Source: Mycolicibacterium rutilum (lineage in GTDB: Bacteria > Actinomycetota > Actinomycetes > Mycobacteriales > Mycobacteriaceae). From it: a stretch of DNA of 64,000 bases. A program made the translations under genes and the position numbers. Below, one piece after another: positions 54,718-63,169 of the stretch. A model generated the notes under the pieces. That model had not been told where the DNA came from. It was given only the letters and a program-made list of their open reading frames with translations, and ran no database searches. The number at the start of each line of letters is the position of its first letter. Positions within the stretch are counted from its first letter, which is position 1. The stretch is from the NCBI RefSeq assembly GCF_900108565.1, contig NZ_LT629971.1:558001-622000 (forward strand). Direction: 5' to 3'.

Positions 54718-56147
54718 CGCAGCAGACCCCGCAGGCCGAGCCGGTAGAGCACCGGAAGGCAACTGATCAGACCGATGATCGCGGCCCACGGGGCGGCGGC
54801 CGACGACGCCACCCCGGTCCCCGTCAGCATCAGCCACGCCGCGGTGCCGACGCCGACCTGGACGAGCAGCGCCGCGGCGACCGGACGCAGCTGTGCCGCG
54901 AGGGCACGGGGCGAGGTGCCCGCGCGTCGGGCACCGGCACCGACATACACCCCCGCGTACGCCAGGAACACGAGCAGCTGCGCGAACGCCGCGCCACGAA
55001 TCCCATCGGCAGGTACCAGCACCAGCAGAAGGAGAAGTGTTGCTGCACAACGGATCATCATGACTTTCGCGCGGAACGCGATGTGACCGTTGCCGGACAG
55101 CGTCTCTCCGATGCAGTTCACGACGGCGTGGCCGACGCCCACGATGAGCAACACCTGGAACGGCACCACCATCGGTTCCCACTGGGCACCGAGAACCGCG
55201 GGCAGCACCATCGGTGCGGCCAGCACCGCGACGGGCAGCAGGGGGACGAACAGCATCGACATCAGCCGCACCGACAGCTCGGTGCGTTGACGGTTGTTGT
55301 CGGGTTGCAGGGCGGCCGCGGCGAACAGCACGCGGCCGACCTGCTCGGAGATGTGCGTCGACGGTGCCATCGCGATCGTGAACGCCAACGCGTACAGCCC
55401 GACGAGGTGAGCGTCGCTTGTGGCACCGATCGTCAGGAAGTCAAGGTTGGCGGTCACCATCAGTGCCACCCCGAACAGGAAGAACCACCGCTCGCCGCCG
55501 GGTGTGCGGTCGCGGCCCGGTGAGCAGACCGATGTGGGGTCACGGAGTTCGCGGCGACCCCACACAGGTGTGGCCGCGGCGAGCACCGCGAACAGCACGA
55601 GTTGGCGGGCCACCAGCGCCCACACACCGGCGCCGCCGGCCGCCAGCAGCACCGCGATCATCGCCGATCCGGTGTTGGCGGCGGCGTTGAGCCCGGCCAG
55701 CGTCCGGAATCGCATCGCCTTCTGCAGCAGGGCCGTCGGGACAACCGACAGTGCGTGCAGCGGCAGGCACAACGCCAGTGCGGCCACCGCGGCCGCGTCG
55801 CCGCCGCTTGCGAAGTGGGTGACGACGATACCGGCCGTCGTCGCCATGGCCGCGGCGAGCGCACAGGCAGTCAGCAGACACCGCCGAAACGCTCGCAGGA
55901 GGTCGGTGCGGGTGAGTGACTGCCGGACGATGAGCCCGCCCAGGGTGCCGTGGTCGACGAAAAGAACTGCCACATAGACGATTGCCGTGCCGACGGCGAG
56001 CGTGCCGAAACTGGTCGGGGTCAGCCAGCGGGCCAGCAGGATCAGCGATCCGTAGGCGAAGGTTTGCGCCAGCAGGTGACTGCCGGTCATCCACCCGGCG
56101 GCGCGCAGCACCGTCGAGCCGTCCGTCGGAGGTGCCGTGTGCGTCAC
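54714..56147 (-). CDS. Wzx-type polysaccharide flippase
   Basis: About 477 residues, 12-14 helices of the MOP/PST superfamily. It begins near AAGWMTGSHLLAQTFAYGSLILLARWLTPTSFGTLAVGTA, typical of this family. It would flip the lipid-linked repeat unit across the membrane. GTG at 56147 forms a GTGA overlap; another GTG lies at 56159. The frame stays open to 56261 but this covers the transferase gene. Confidence 0.9.
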   Translation of the reverse strand: MTHTAPPTDGSTVLRAAGWMTGSHLLAQTFAYGSLILLARWLTPTSFGTLAVGTAIVYVAVLFVDHGTLGGLIVRQSLTRTDLLRAFRRCLLTACALAAAMATTAGIVVTHFASGGDAAAVAALALCLPLHALSVVPTALLQKAMRFRTLAGLNAAANTGSAMIAVLLAAGGAGVWALVARQLVLFAVLAAATPVWGRRELRDPTSVCSPGRDRTPGGERWFFLFGVALMVTANLDFLTIGATSDAHLVGLYALAFTIAMAPSTHISEQVGRVLFAAAALQPDNNRQRTELSVRLMSMLFVPLLPVAVLAAPMVLPAVLGAQWEPMVVPFQVLLIVGVGHAVVNCIGETLSGNGHIAFRAKVMMIRCAATLLLLLVLVPADGIRGAAFAQLLVFLAYAGVYVGAGARRAGTSPRALAAQLRPVAAALLVQVGVGTAAWLMLTGTGVASSAAAPWAAIIGLISCLPVLYRLGLRGLLR

Positions 56148-56902
56148 GCTCTTCGCCACCGCTGACGCAGCGCCGAAGCCAGCAGGAGCGCAGCGGTCGG
56201 CATACCGTCGACGAAGTAGCGCCGCCACATCTCCGGTTGCTGGGTCAGCCGCCATGCCCATTCAAGACACAAGCGCTGCAACCACTTCGGGGGGCGCGAC
56301 CGGTCCCCGTTGACCAGTTCGAAGGTCGACCCGACGCCGACGAACCACGTCCGGGGTAACGCGGCGCGCAGTTCGTCCATCAGGGTGACCTGCACGCGGA
56401 ACGGCAACCCGATGAACACGACGTCCGGTTCGGCGGCGATGATCGTCGCGCGTAGGCGGGCGAGTTCCTCGGCTTCGGTGTCGGGCCGCACGAAACACGC
56501 GTGCGTCCGGGCGCGCAGTCCCGAGAATTCGGCACGCAGCCGCTCGGCGGCACGTTCGGCGTCGCCGTCGCGCCCGCCGGCCAGCAGCACCGAGAAGCCG
56601 ACTTGGGCCGCCGCACCGGACAGCGCCCACAGCAGGTCGGTGCCGGTGATCTGTTCGGGCACGGGTGTGCGTTGCAGGCGCAGCGCGACCACCAGCGGCA
56701 TGCCGTCGACGACCCGGAGGTCGGTGCGCTCGAACACCGACCGCAGCTCGGGCGTCGAACGGTACTGGCGCAGGATCTCGATGTTGGGTGTCAGGACGGT
56801 GCCGCCGCGGCCGTTGGCGATGCTGTCGGAAATCCGGTGCACCGCACCGTCCATCGTGACGGCGTCAATCGGCATGTCGATCAATGTGGGCATTTCCATC
56901 AC
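56144..56902 (-). CDS. WecG/TagA/CpsF-family glycosyltransferase
   Basis: 252 residues of the GT26 family: GTVLTPNIEILRQYR, DLRVVDGMPLVVALRLQ (catalytic Asp region), GTDLLWAL, VLLAGG, and VFIGLPFRVQ. Members transfer ManNAc (TagA) or ManNAcA (WecG) to a polyprenyl-PP-HexNAc. WecB is present but no UDP-ManNAc dehydrogenase was seen, so ManNAc is the likelier donor. GTG start at 56902 with GTGA overlap; ATG 56899 is the next codon. Confidence 0.92.
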   Translation of the reverse strand: MMEMPTLIDMPIDAVTMDGAVHRISDSIANGRGGTVLTPNIEILRQYRSTPELRSVFERTDLRVVDGMPLVVALRLQRTPVPEQITGTDLLWALSGAAAQVGFSVLLAGGRDGDAERAAERLRAEFSGLRARTHACFVRPDTEAEELARLRATIIAAEPDVVFIGLPFRVQVTLMDELRAALPRTWFVGVGSTFELVNGDRSRPPKWLQRLCLEWAWRLTQQPEMWRRYFVDGMPTAALLLASALRQRWRRA

Positions 56903-57648
56903 CCCGCGGCGTCGGTGGTCAACACGGTGGGCGGCGCCGGCTCGTCCGGCGGGCGTGCGGGCGCGGCAACGGCCGGCGCGCGAGCGCGCAACCGCACAGC
57001 GACGAATGCGCAGAGCGTCCCGACCACGGCGCCGCCGAGCGCGGCGAGCGCGAGGATCACCACGGTTGGCAGCCTCGGCTCCTCGACGGCTGCCCCGGTC
57101 GCCACGATGCGCAGCGTCGGATCAGCGCCGGCCTGGCGGATCAAGGTCAGGGTCTGCAGCCGCGCGGACGCCTCACCGGAGTTCGGGTCGGCCGGGGTGG
57201 TCACCGAGAGGGCGGCGATTCGGGCGTCCAGCTCGGCCGCGATCGTGCGCCAGCGATCGGCGAGCACGTCATCGACGAAAGTCCGCGAAACCTGTTCAGC
57301 CTCATGCGGACTGGCTGACCGTGCGGTGACCTCGACGATGTTCGTGTCGGGGACGGCCGACACGGTGATCGCCCGGCCGACGGGCTCGGGAGAGTCCAGC
57401 AGTTCGGCGGTGGTGGCGGCGGTGCTGTGGGCGTCGCCGCTGTCGCGGACGAGGCTGGTACCGAGGAACGTCTCGTCCCACTGGGCCAGCGGCACCACCG
57501 CGAGGCGGGTGGCGGCGGTGTAGGACGGCGACTGGTGGCTGACCGACCAGTACGCGGCCGCCGCGGCGATCAAGGCGGGCAGGACGATCAACGGCCACCA
57601 GCGGATCAAGGCCCGGACGTCGAACCCGCGGGCCTGATGACGGGTCAT
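56899..57648 (-). CDS. Wzz-like chain-length/co-polymerase protein
   Basis: 249 residues. One helix near 17-34 and one near 195-217 flank an outer domain with a coiled segment. The short cytoplasmic tail is Pro/Ala-rich. No Walker A and no tyrosine cluster, so it lacks the BY-kinase module of many capsule systems. It probably sets glycan chain length with the polymerase. 4-nt overlaps both sides. Confidence 0.82.
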   Translation of the reverse strand: MTRHQARGFDVRALIRWWPLIVLPALIAAAAAYWSVSHQSPSYTAATRLAVVPLAQWDETFLGTSLVRDSGDAHSTAATTAELLDSPEPVGRAITVSAVPDTNIVEVTARSASPHEAEQVSRTFVDDVLADRWRTIAAELDARIAALSVTTPADPNSGEASARLQTLTLIRQAGADPTLRIVATGAAVEEPRLPTVVILALAALGGAVVGTLCAFVAVRLRARAPAVAAPARPPDEPAPPTVLTTDAAG

Positions 57649-58745
57649 GACCGCACCCCGTAGGCCGACAGGTGCACGGCGACGGCCTCGTCCAGGTCCC
57701 TCGGCGACGGCGCGGGGGGAGCACCGCCGCCGAGGGCTTTCTGGATGGCGCGGTTGAGATCGCCGGGGTCCCCGGCGGTGAACGTGTGCGATGCCAGTTC
57801 GCCCATGCCGCCGATGTCGGCGGCCACGGTCGGGGTCCGCAGCTGTCTGGCCACGGCGAGCACACCGCTCTGGCTCGCCTGCTCGGACGGCACGACCACG
57901 ACATCGGCGGCCGCGATGGCGGCGGTGAACTCGGTCAGCTCAACGAATTCCAGGCGCGCGGCGATGTCGACGAGATGCGTCCGGGCCAGCGCGTCGCAGC
58001 GCGCCCAGCCCCCGCGATCGGGTCCGACGACCGCGAGACGCCGGTCCGGCGGCCAGGTGGCGGCGCTTTCGACGAGCACGTCGACCCGCTTCTCAGGCCG
58101 GATGAAGCCGGTGAAGAGTACAACGGTGTCGGAGTCGTGTGCGCCCCACTCGCGGCGCCAGATCCGCCGCTGCAGCGCGGTCGGTGGTGGCACCAGCTGG
58201 ACGAGAGGTGAGACATGCGCAGCAACTCCGCTTTTGGCGAGAATTCGAGCGTCGGCATCGGAGTACACCACCATCGCGTGCGGACGGCGGTATCCGATCC
58301 GCAGCAGGAACTCGTCGAGCGCGCCGCGACGTGAGAACACGTCGTGCGGCGAATACACGACCCGCGAACCGGCGCGGCGCGCGGCGGCCAACAACAGCAG
58401 GTTCACCGCGCCGCTCGCGGATACACCCTGCACATGCAGCACCGCGCCGGAGCCCGCGTGGATCAAGTGGGGCACCGTGCGTGCCACGAGTCCAGCGGTG
58501 ATCGCCGCTTTCCGCATCAGGACCTTCGGCCGCGAGGTGTCCCTCGGCATCGGCCACCAGACGCACGAACAGATCCGCACGCCGGCAAGGTCAACGGGTT
58601 CGTGCTCGTGGCCGGTGTGGAGGGTCACAGTCAGTCCGCGTTGACTCAACGCCTGGGCCAGTCGGCAGGTGTGCTGGAAGACCCCGGCATAGCCGGTCGG
58701 TTCGAACAGGTGAATGTCCGGCTGCGCAGACGGTTTCGCGGACAT
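57645..58745 (-). CDS. Family 4 glycosyltransferase
   Basis: 366 residues, GT-B fold. N-terminal domain with EPTGYAGVFQHTCRLAQAL; C-terminal domain with VVLFTGFIRPEKRVDVLVE, and VVPSEQASQSGVLAVARQL containing the E-x7-E-like donor site. A retaining, soluble or peripheral enzyme. The donor is unknown. It follows the preceding gene after three bases and overlaps the Wzz-like gene by 4 nt. Confidence 0.92.
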   Translation of the reverse strand: MSAKPSAQPDIHLFEPTGYAGVFQHTCRLAQALSQRGLTVTLHTGHEHEPVDLAGVRICSCVWWPMPRDTSRPKVLMRKAAITAGLVARTVPHLIHAGSGAVLHVQGVSASGAVNLLLLAAARRAGSRVVYSPHDVFSRRGALDEFLLRIGYRRPHAMVVYSDADARILAKSGVAAHVSPLVQLVPPPTALQRRIWRREWGAHDSDTVVLFTGFIRPEKRVDVLVESAATWPPDRRLAVVGPDRGGWARCDALARTHLVDIAARLEFVELTEFTAAIAAADVVVVPSEQASQSGVLAVARQLRTPTVAADIGGMGELASHTFTAGDPGDLNRAIQKALGGGAPPAPSPRDLDEAVAVHLSAYGVRS

Positions 58746-58748
58746 CGC

Positions 58749-59864
58749 TCACACCAGATACCGGAACGCTGAGTCGGGCGCCGGGTCGGCACTTTCGCTT
58801 CTCTCATGAAGACGCAACGCCTGCAGGGCGAACATCGCGCACCAGGTGTTGGCGATGTCCTGGTCATCGGCGAACAGCACGCCGCCGTCGGGCCGGACGA
58901 AGTCGGTCAACGCGTGCGCGAGCCCGTCGAGGCGGTCGGCCCACCGCCTGCCGGTGAGATGGCCGCGGCCCCGCAGGAGCAGACTGATGCGGAGGGCCTG
59001 CGCCAGCACGTCCGAGCGCACGCGGCCACCGTCGATCGTCTCGGTCAGGGTGCCGTCCGGCGCCTGCAGTTCCATCAGGCCGGTGAAGATGTAAGCCGCC
59101 TGGTCGATCCGGTCGCCGGTGCCGCTGTCGGCGATGAGCAGACCTTCTATCCCGTAGCACAGGGCGTGGAGTTCTCGGCACGGCCAGTCGCCGGTGATCA
59201 TCACCGTGGCCCAGTGCACCATCGTCCGGTGGGCGATGGCCGTCAGCGACGGCGGCGCGTCGTCGAGACGGAGCACGGCCGCCGCAGCCTTCAGGTGGTG
59301 CGGTCCGGCCTGTGTCGACCACCGTTGCGGGAGAACGGTTTCGTCGACCGAGTAGTGCGACGCCATGATCGCCGCGCCGGTCGAGATGCGGTTCAACCAT
59401 CCGGTGAGCCGGTCGATGGTCCGCGTGTCGGCCCACGCTGAGATGCGGGATACGTCGCTCAATCCGCGGGCCGCCATGGCGAGATCGAACGAGAACACGG
59501 CGTCGTTGCGCCAATCCGGTGGCGCATCGCAGAGGTAGCGCCGAGTCGGCGGCGCCGTGGAATTCGCCATGAGTTCGGCGATCCAGGCGGCTGCCCTGTC
59601 CGCGCGGCCGCGCGCAAGAGTCGCGTGCCGCACCGACGATGCCCCGCCGGATAGCAGCCATGCCAGCGTGGTCAGGTAGTAGCCGGCGATCTCGGGATAG
59701 ACGAACTCGGCGCGGCCCTCGTGGTCGAGCCACCCGGCGATGGCTCCGGCGTCAGGGCCGTCGGTGAGTTGAATGTCGCTGTGCAACAACCAGTGTTCGA
59801 TACGGTCGGCGGCGAGGTGCTGCTCCTCGAGCAGTACGCCGAGATCGGGATAACCCGTCGACAT
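58749..59864 (-). CDS. All-helical protein of unknown function (alpha/alpha-toroid-like)
   Basis: 371 residues, no signal or membrane segment. Helical hairpins with recurring aromatic/Gly turns (GYYLTTLAWLLSGG, AAYIFTGLMELQAPDG, NTWCAMFALQALRLHE) suggest an alpha/alpha toroid as in glycosidases, epimerases or terpene-cyclase relatives. I cannot name it. Its place between two glycosyltransferases suggests action on the glycan precursor. AGGGGGA precedes the ATG. One base separates it from the upstream gene. Confidence 0.75.
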   Translation of the reverse strand: MSTGYPDLGVLLEEQHLAADRIEHWLLHSDIQLTDGPDAGAIAGWLDHEGRAEFVYPEIAGYYLTTLAWLLSGGASSVRHATLARGRADRAAAWIAELMANSTAPPTRRYLCDAPPDWRNDAVFSFDLAMAARGLSDVSRISAWADTRTIDRLTGWLNRISTGAAIMASHYSVDETVLPQRWSTQAGPHHLKAAAAVLRLDDAPPSLTAIAHRTMVHWATVMITGDWPCRELHALCYGIEGLLIADSGTGDRIDQAAYIFTGLMELQAPDGTLTETIDGGRVRSDVLAQALRISLLLRGRGHLTGRRWADRLDGLAHALTDFVRPDGGVLFADDQDIANTWCAMFALQALRLHERSESADPAPDSAFRYLV

Positions 59865-59865
59865 C

Positions 59866-61617
59866 TCAATTCCCCCTGACTGGTGACGGCGCCGGCACGC
59901 CGTCGCTGAACGGTGTGGGGCGCAACGCCGCGCCGCACCACCACCGGGGCGGCTGGCCGCCGGGATAACGTGCCTCGGTCTGCTGCCATGTCGTGTTGCC
60001 CCATACGCGTGCCCGAGCCAGCGTGCGCGGATCCGGAATGGCGTCGCGGCGGATCCATTCCCCGCTGCCGGGCACTCCGCTGTAGAGCAGGAGGTAATCC
60101 CGCGCGAAGCGGGGATCGCCGGCGAGGTCGAGGCGGTCCAGTTCGAACCACAGCGCGAACAGTTTGACGAACGTGGGCCGGACGTCGTCGAAGACGTGGT
60201 CCCGCAGGCCGGCCATGTCGTCGTCGTGCCAGTACCGGGCGATCCGCTGGTCCGCCAACCCGGAGAGGTCAACGAATCGCATCCGGGAGGTGAGCCCGGT
60301 CCCTCCACCGTCGACGGCCAGCAGGCTGGCGTCGCGCAGCCGGAAGATGTCGGCGTATCCGTTCAGCCGATAGCCGTGCGTCTGCGCCACATTGCAGACG
60401 CCGACCGTCGGATTCGCGAGGAACAGCCGCTGCCACATGGTGAACTGGTTGATCAGCGAGGCGCCCGCCACGACGATCACCACGACCGTTACGACGCATC
60501 CGCGCAACGACAAAGTTGACAACAAGCCGGTGGTGCACGCAACCACGGCCAGCGCCGCCAACGGCCAGATCGGCGTGGCGAACCGCAGCTGTTCCATCCA
60601 GTCGGGCCGCAGCACGACGAGCGCGGTGAAAGCCAGCCCGAGGGGGATTCCCAGCATCGCGACCGCGACGCGGTCGATAGCGCCACGCCACACCGCAGCG
60701 CCGACGATGGCAATGGCTATGAACGTCGCTGTCAGACCGAGATATTCGGCGACGTCCCAGGCCCGGGCAAGGTCGGACAGGCTTGGCATGCCCTGCTCTT
60801 TCGCGCGGGCCGTGTTCGGAAGGTAGTCGCCGAAGGTGAACCAGCGCCACAGCAGGTAGAGACCGGTCGGCGCGGCGAACGCGGCAAGCGCGGTCAGGCA
60901 GGATCGCGCGGCGGCGCGGATGCCATAACGGTTGGCGGTGACGGCGATCGCGATGGGAAACGCTGCGGCGTAGATGATGCCGTCCGGCCGGCTGAGCGCA
61001 GCGAGCGCGGCGAGACTTCCCACGATGAGCGCGGTTCGGGTATCGGCGAGTCGCTGGTGGACGGCGGCCCGGACCAGGACGGCGGCGATCCCGGTCACCG
61101 CCAAAGCGAACAGCGCGTTCTCCAGCCCGCTTGTCGTCCAGATGGTGAAGGACGGGATGGCGGCGGTCAGTGTGCCCGCCACCACGGTGACGAGGAGCGG
61201 ACGACGGACGAAGACTTGTGCGGCGGCGAACATGGCGGTGAAGATGCCGAAGCAGCACACGAGAGCGACGGCCTTGGGGTACAAGACGACGTCGGAAAGC
61301 CCGAATAACGCCCCGCGGTCGAACAATCCGAGCAACCGGCCGATGGCCAGGATCGCGACCCATGCCGGGTTCGAGTAGCCCTCGACGGCTTCGCCGCCGG
61401 GCTGCAGGACCGGCCCGGCGCCGGTGGCCAGCGAGCGGGCATAGGCGAAGGACAGACCGGCGTCGTCGACGATCCACGAACCGTAATAGCTTGCATGCAG
61501 AGCGGTTGCCGCCGTGGGGATTCCCGCGGCGATGAGCCAGGCGCGGCGAGGCGGTGACGCCGACGGTGTGGTCGCGACGGTCGCGGTTTCTGGTACACGC
61601 TCGGCGATCGCGGTCAC
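59866..61617 (-). CDS. GT-C membrane glycosyltransferase
   Basis: 583 residues with about ten helices, then a C-terminal outer domain of about 170 residues. After helix 1 comes SWIVDDAGLSFAYARSLATGAGPVLQPGGEAVEGYSNPAW: the Asp-Asp and EGYSNP segment are typical of GT-C enzymes such as the mycobacterial arabinofuranosyltransferase AftB. It should use a polyprenyl-phosphate sugar on the outer face. GTG start at 61617 with a GTGA overlap with the HTTM gene. Confidence 0.88.
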   Translation of the reverse strand: MTAIAERVPETATVATTPSASPPRRAWLIAAGIPTAATALHASYYGSWIVDDAGLSFAYARSLATGAGPVLQPGGEAVEGYSNPAWVAILAIGRLLGLFDRGALFGLSDVVLYPKAVALVCCFGIFTAMFAAAQVFVRRPLLVTVVAGTLTAAIPSFTIWTTSGLENALFALAVTGIAAVLVRAAVHQRLADTRTALIVGSLAALAALSRPDGIIYAAAFPIAIAVTANRYGIRAAARSCLTALAAFAAPTGLYLLWRWFTFGDYLPNTARAKEQGMPSLSDLARAWDVAEYLGLTATFIAIAIVGAAVWRGAIDRVAVAMLGIPLGLAFTALVVLRPDWMEQLRFATPIWPLAALAVVACTTGLLSTLSLRGCVVTVVVIVVAGASLINQFTMWQRLFLANPTVGVCNVAQTHGYRLNGYADIFRLRDASLLAVDGGGTGLTSRMRFVDLSGLADQRIARYWHDDDMAGLRDHVFDDVRPTFVKLFALWFELDRLDLAGDPRFARDYLLLYSGVPGSGEWIRRDAIPDPRTLARARVWGNTTWQQTEARYPGGQPPRWWCGAALRPTPFSDGVPAPSPVRGN

Positions 61618-62594
61618 GTGCTCACCCGGTCAGTGATGTCGCTTCTGCTGGGCGTCTCCCGCTGATCGGTGGCGAAGCGCTGGTGGACAGCGCTTTTCAC
61701 GGTTTCGGGTAGTCGGCGGATGGTTTCCGGGTCGATGAAGGCGAGGTAGAGCACGAACATCGCGGGTGTGAAGAAGCCGACCGCGACGGTCACCAAGATG
61801 ATCGAATGCAGCGCGACGCCCGCGGTCAACACGTAGCGCCGGCACCGCCGGTTCCACACCAGGATGCCGATCACGAGTTCGAGGACAAGCGTTCCCCACG
61901 TGGCCAGGTTCATCAGTTCCGCGCTCGTGACAACCCAATGCGGCAACGGGATGATCAGCATGTCCTCGAGCCGGAACGCGTAGGACAGGGCGGTGCCCTC
62001 GGGCCATTTGTTGCCGGTCATCCGGACCTGGAACGTGGAGATGTAGATCAGTGACAGTTGGAACTGCAACAGTCGCAGCGCCCACGGGGCACGCATCTGC
62101 GCGGACCAGAACTTGCCGCCGGCTCGGCGTTGATCGAGAGACAGGGCGGCGCCGCAGGGCGACAAGGCGAGCAGCAGCGCTTCGATACGGAGCAGCGCGT
62201 CACCGGAATTGAAGACGAACGGGTTGCGAAACTCGAAGGACAGTACGAGCACAAACACCAGCAGCGCCGCCAATCGGCTGTGCCAGCCGACTGTCAACGC
62301 GATCGCTGAGATCAGGAGCAGCGCCCAGCCGATCATCAGCGCGCGATCACCGGCCCAGAACTCGAAGACGCCGTTCTCGTAGGTGCCGCCGCGGTGGGCG
62401 GGGACGACGCCGTACGTGCTGAAGAGGTCGTCGAGGTCACCGAGCAGTGAGAGCGTCCAGAGCACGACGATTGCGCCGAAGAGTATGCGGACCGCGCCGA
62501 GAGTGTAGGTAGGGGTGGGCCGGAACCAGAAGTGTCGCCAGGCGTTGATCGCTCTCTCTGGCATCGGTTTTGCTGTACTTGAGGCCGGGTTCAT
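61614..62594 (-). CDS. HTTM-domain membrane protein
   Basis: 326 residues with about seven or eight helices and the HTTM (vitamin K gamma-carboxylase-related) pattern: ALRILFGAIVVLWTLSLLGDL-like first helix, GVFEFWAGDRALMIGW, NSGDALLRIEALLLALSPCG and LSLIYISTFQVRMTGNKWPEG. Actinobacterial HTTM proteins are largely uncharacterised. Paired with the next gene by an ATGA overlap; such pairs recur in other actinobacteria. Confidence 0.85.
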   Translation of the reverse strand: MNPASSTAKPMPERAINAWRHFWFRPTPTYTLGAVRILFGAIVVLWTLSLLGDLDDLFSTYGVVPAHRGGTYENGVFEFWAGDRALMIGWALLLISAIALTVGWHSRLAALLVFVLVLSFEFRNPFVFNSGDALLRIEALLLALSPCGAALSLDQRRAGGKFWSAQMRAPWALRLLQFQLSLIYISTFQVRMTGNKWPEGTALSYAFRLEDMLIIPLPHWVVTSAELMNLATWGTLVLELVIGILVWNRRCRRYVLTAGVALHSIILVTVAVGFFTPAMFVLYLAFIDPETIRRLPETVKSAVHQRFATDQRETPSRSDITDRVST

Positions 62595-63169
62595 GGCCGG
62601 CCCTCGAGTGATTCGGAATAGAGCGTCTTCACTCTGGCCGGCAGCGGACCGTCCTTGCCCGGTGGCGGTAGCGGCTGCACACGCAGGAACATCACGGCGT
62701 GTACCGGTCGTTCGGCTGCTGTAGTCATCTCGCGGACGACCCAGTGCACGAGGCCTGCCCGAGGTTCGGGTGAGCGGATGACCTGCTCTTTGAGTTTCTG
62801 CCATCGGTACCAGGAGAACGGACCCAGGACCTTGTCGCCGGGCTGCCATCTCCAGACGCGGTCGGATGCGTCGGCCATGCGGATTCTGATCTGGATGTCT
62901 TCGAGACCGGCGATCGGTTCCGGCGCATACATCTGCCAGTTCTGCTGCATGCCGGCGGCCGCGGCTACGGGTCGCAACGCGGGGGTCATCGCCCGCTTCA
63001 GCTCGGAGTTCGGCAGGTTCCACAGCACACCGATGAGGACGACGACGGTGACCAGTGCGCTGATGGCGACCTCGCCGGCGAAGGAGCGCTCGAATCGTCT
63101 GCCCAGGGCCGAAAGTCGAGCGTGCACCGAGCGGCGCTTACCGCTCGGTGCACGATGCTTCAGAACCAC
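62591..63169 (-). CDS. DUF5819-like membrane protein, partner of HTTM
   Basis: 192 residues. A single helix near 34-50, then an outer domain beginning NWQMYAPEPIAGLEDIQIRIR, as in proteins found beside HTTM genes. GTG start at 63169. It overlaps the repeat-protein gene by 10 nt and the HTTM gene by 4 nt. The function is unknown. Confidence 0.78.
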   Translation of the reverse strand: MVLKHRAPSGKRRSVHARLSALGRRFERSFAGEVAISALVTVVVLIGVLWNLPNSELKRAMTPALRPVAAAAGMQQNWQMYAPEPIAGLEDIQIRIRMADASDRVWRWQPGDKVLGPFSWYRWQKLKEQVIRSPEPRAGLVHWVVREMTTAAERPVHAVMFLRVQPLPPPGKDGPLPARVKTLYSESLEGRP

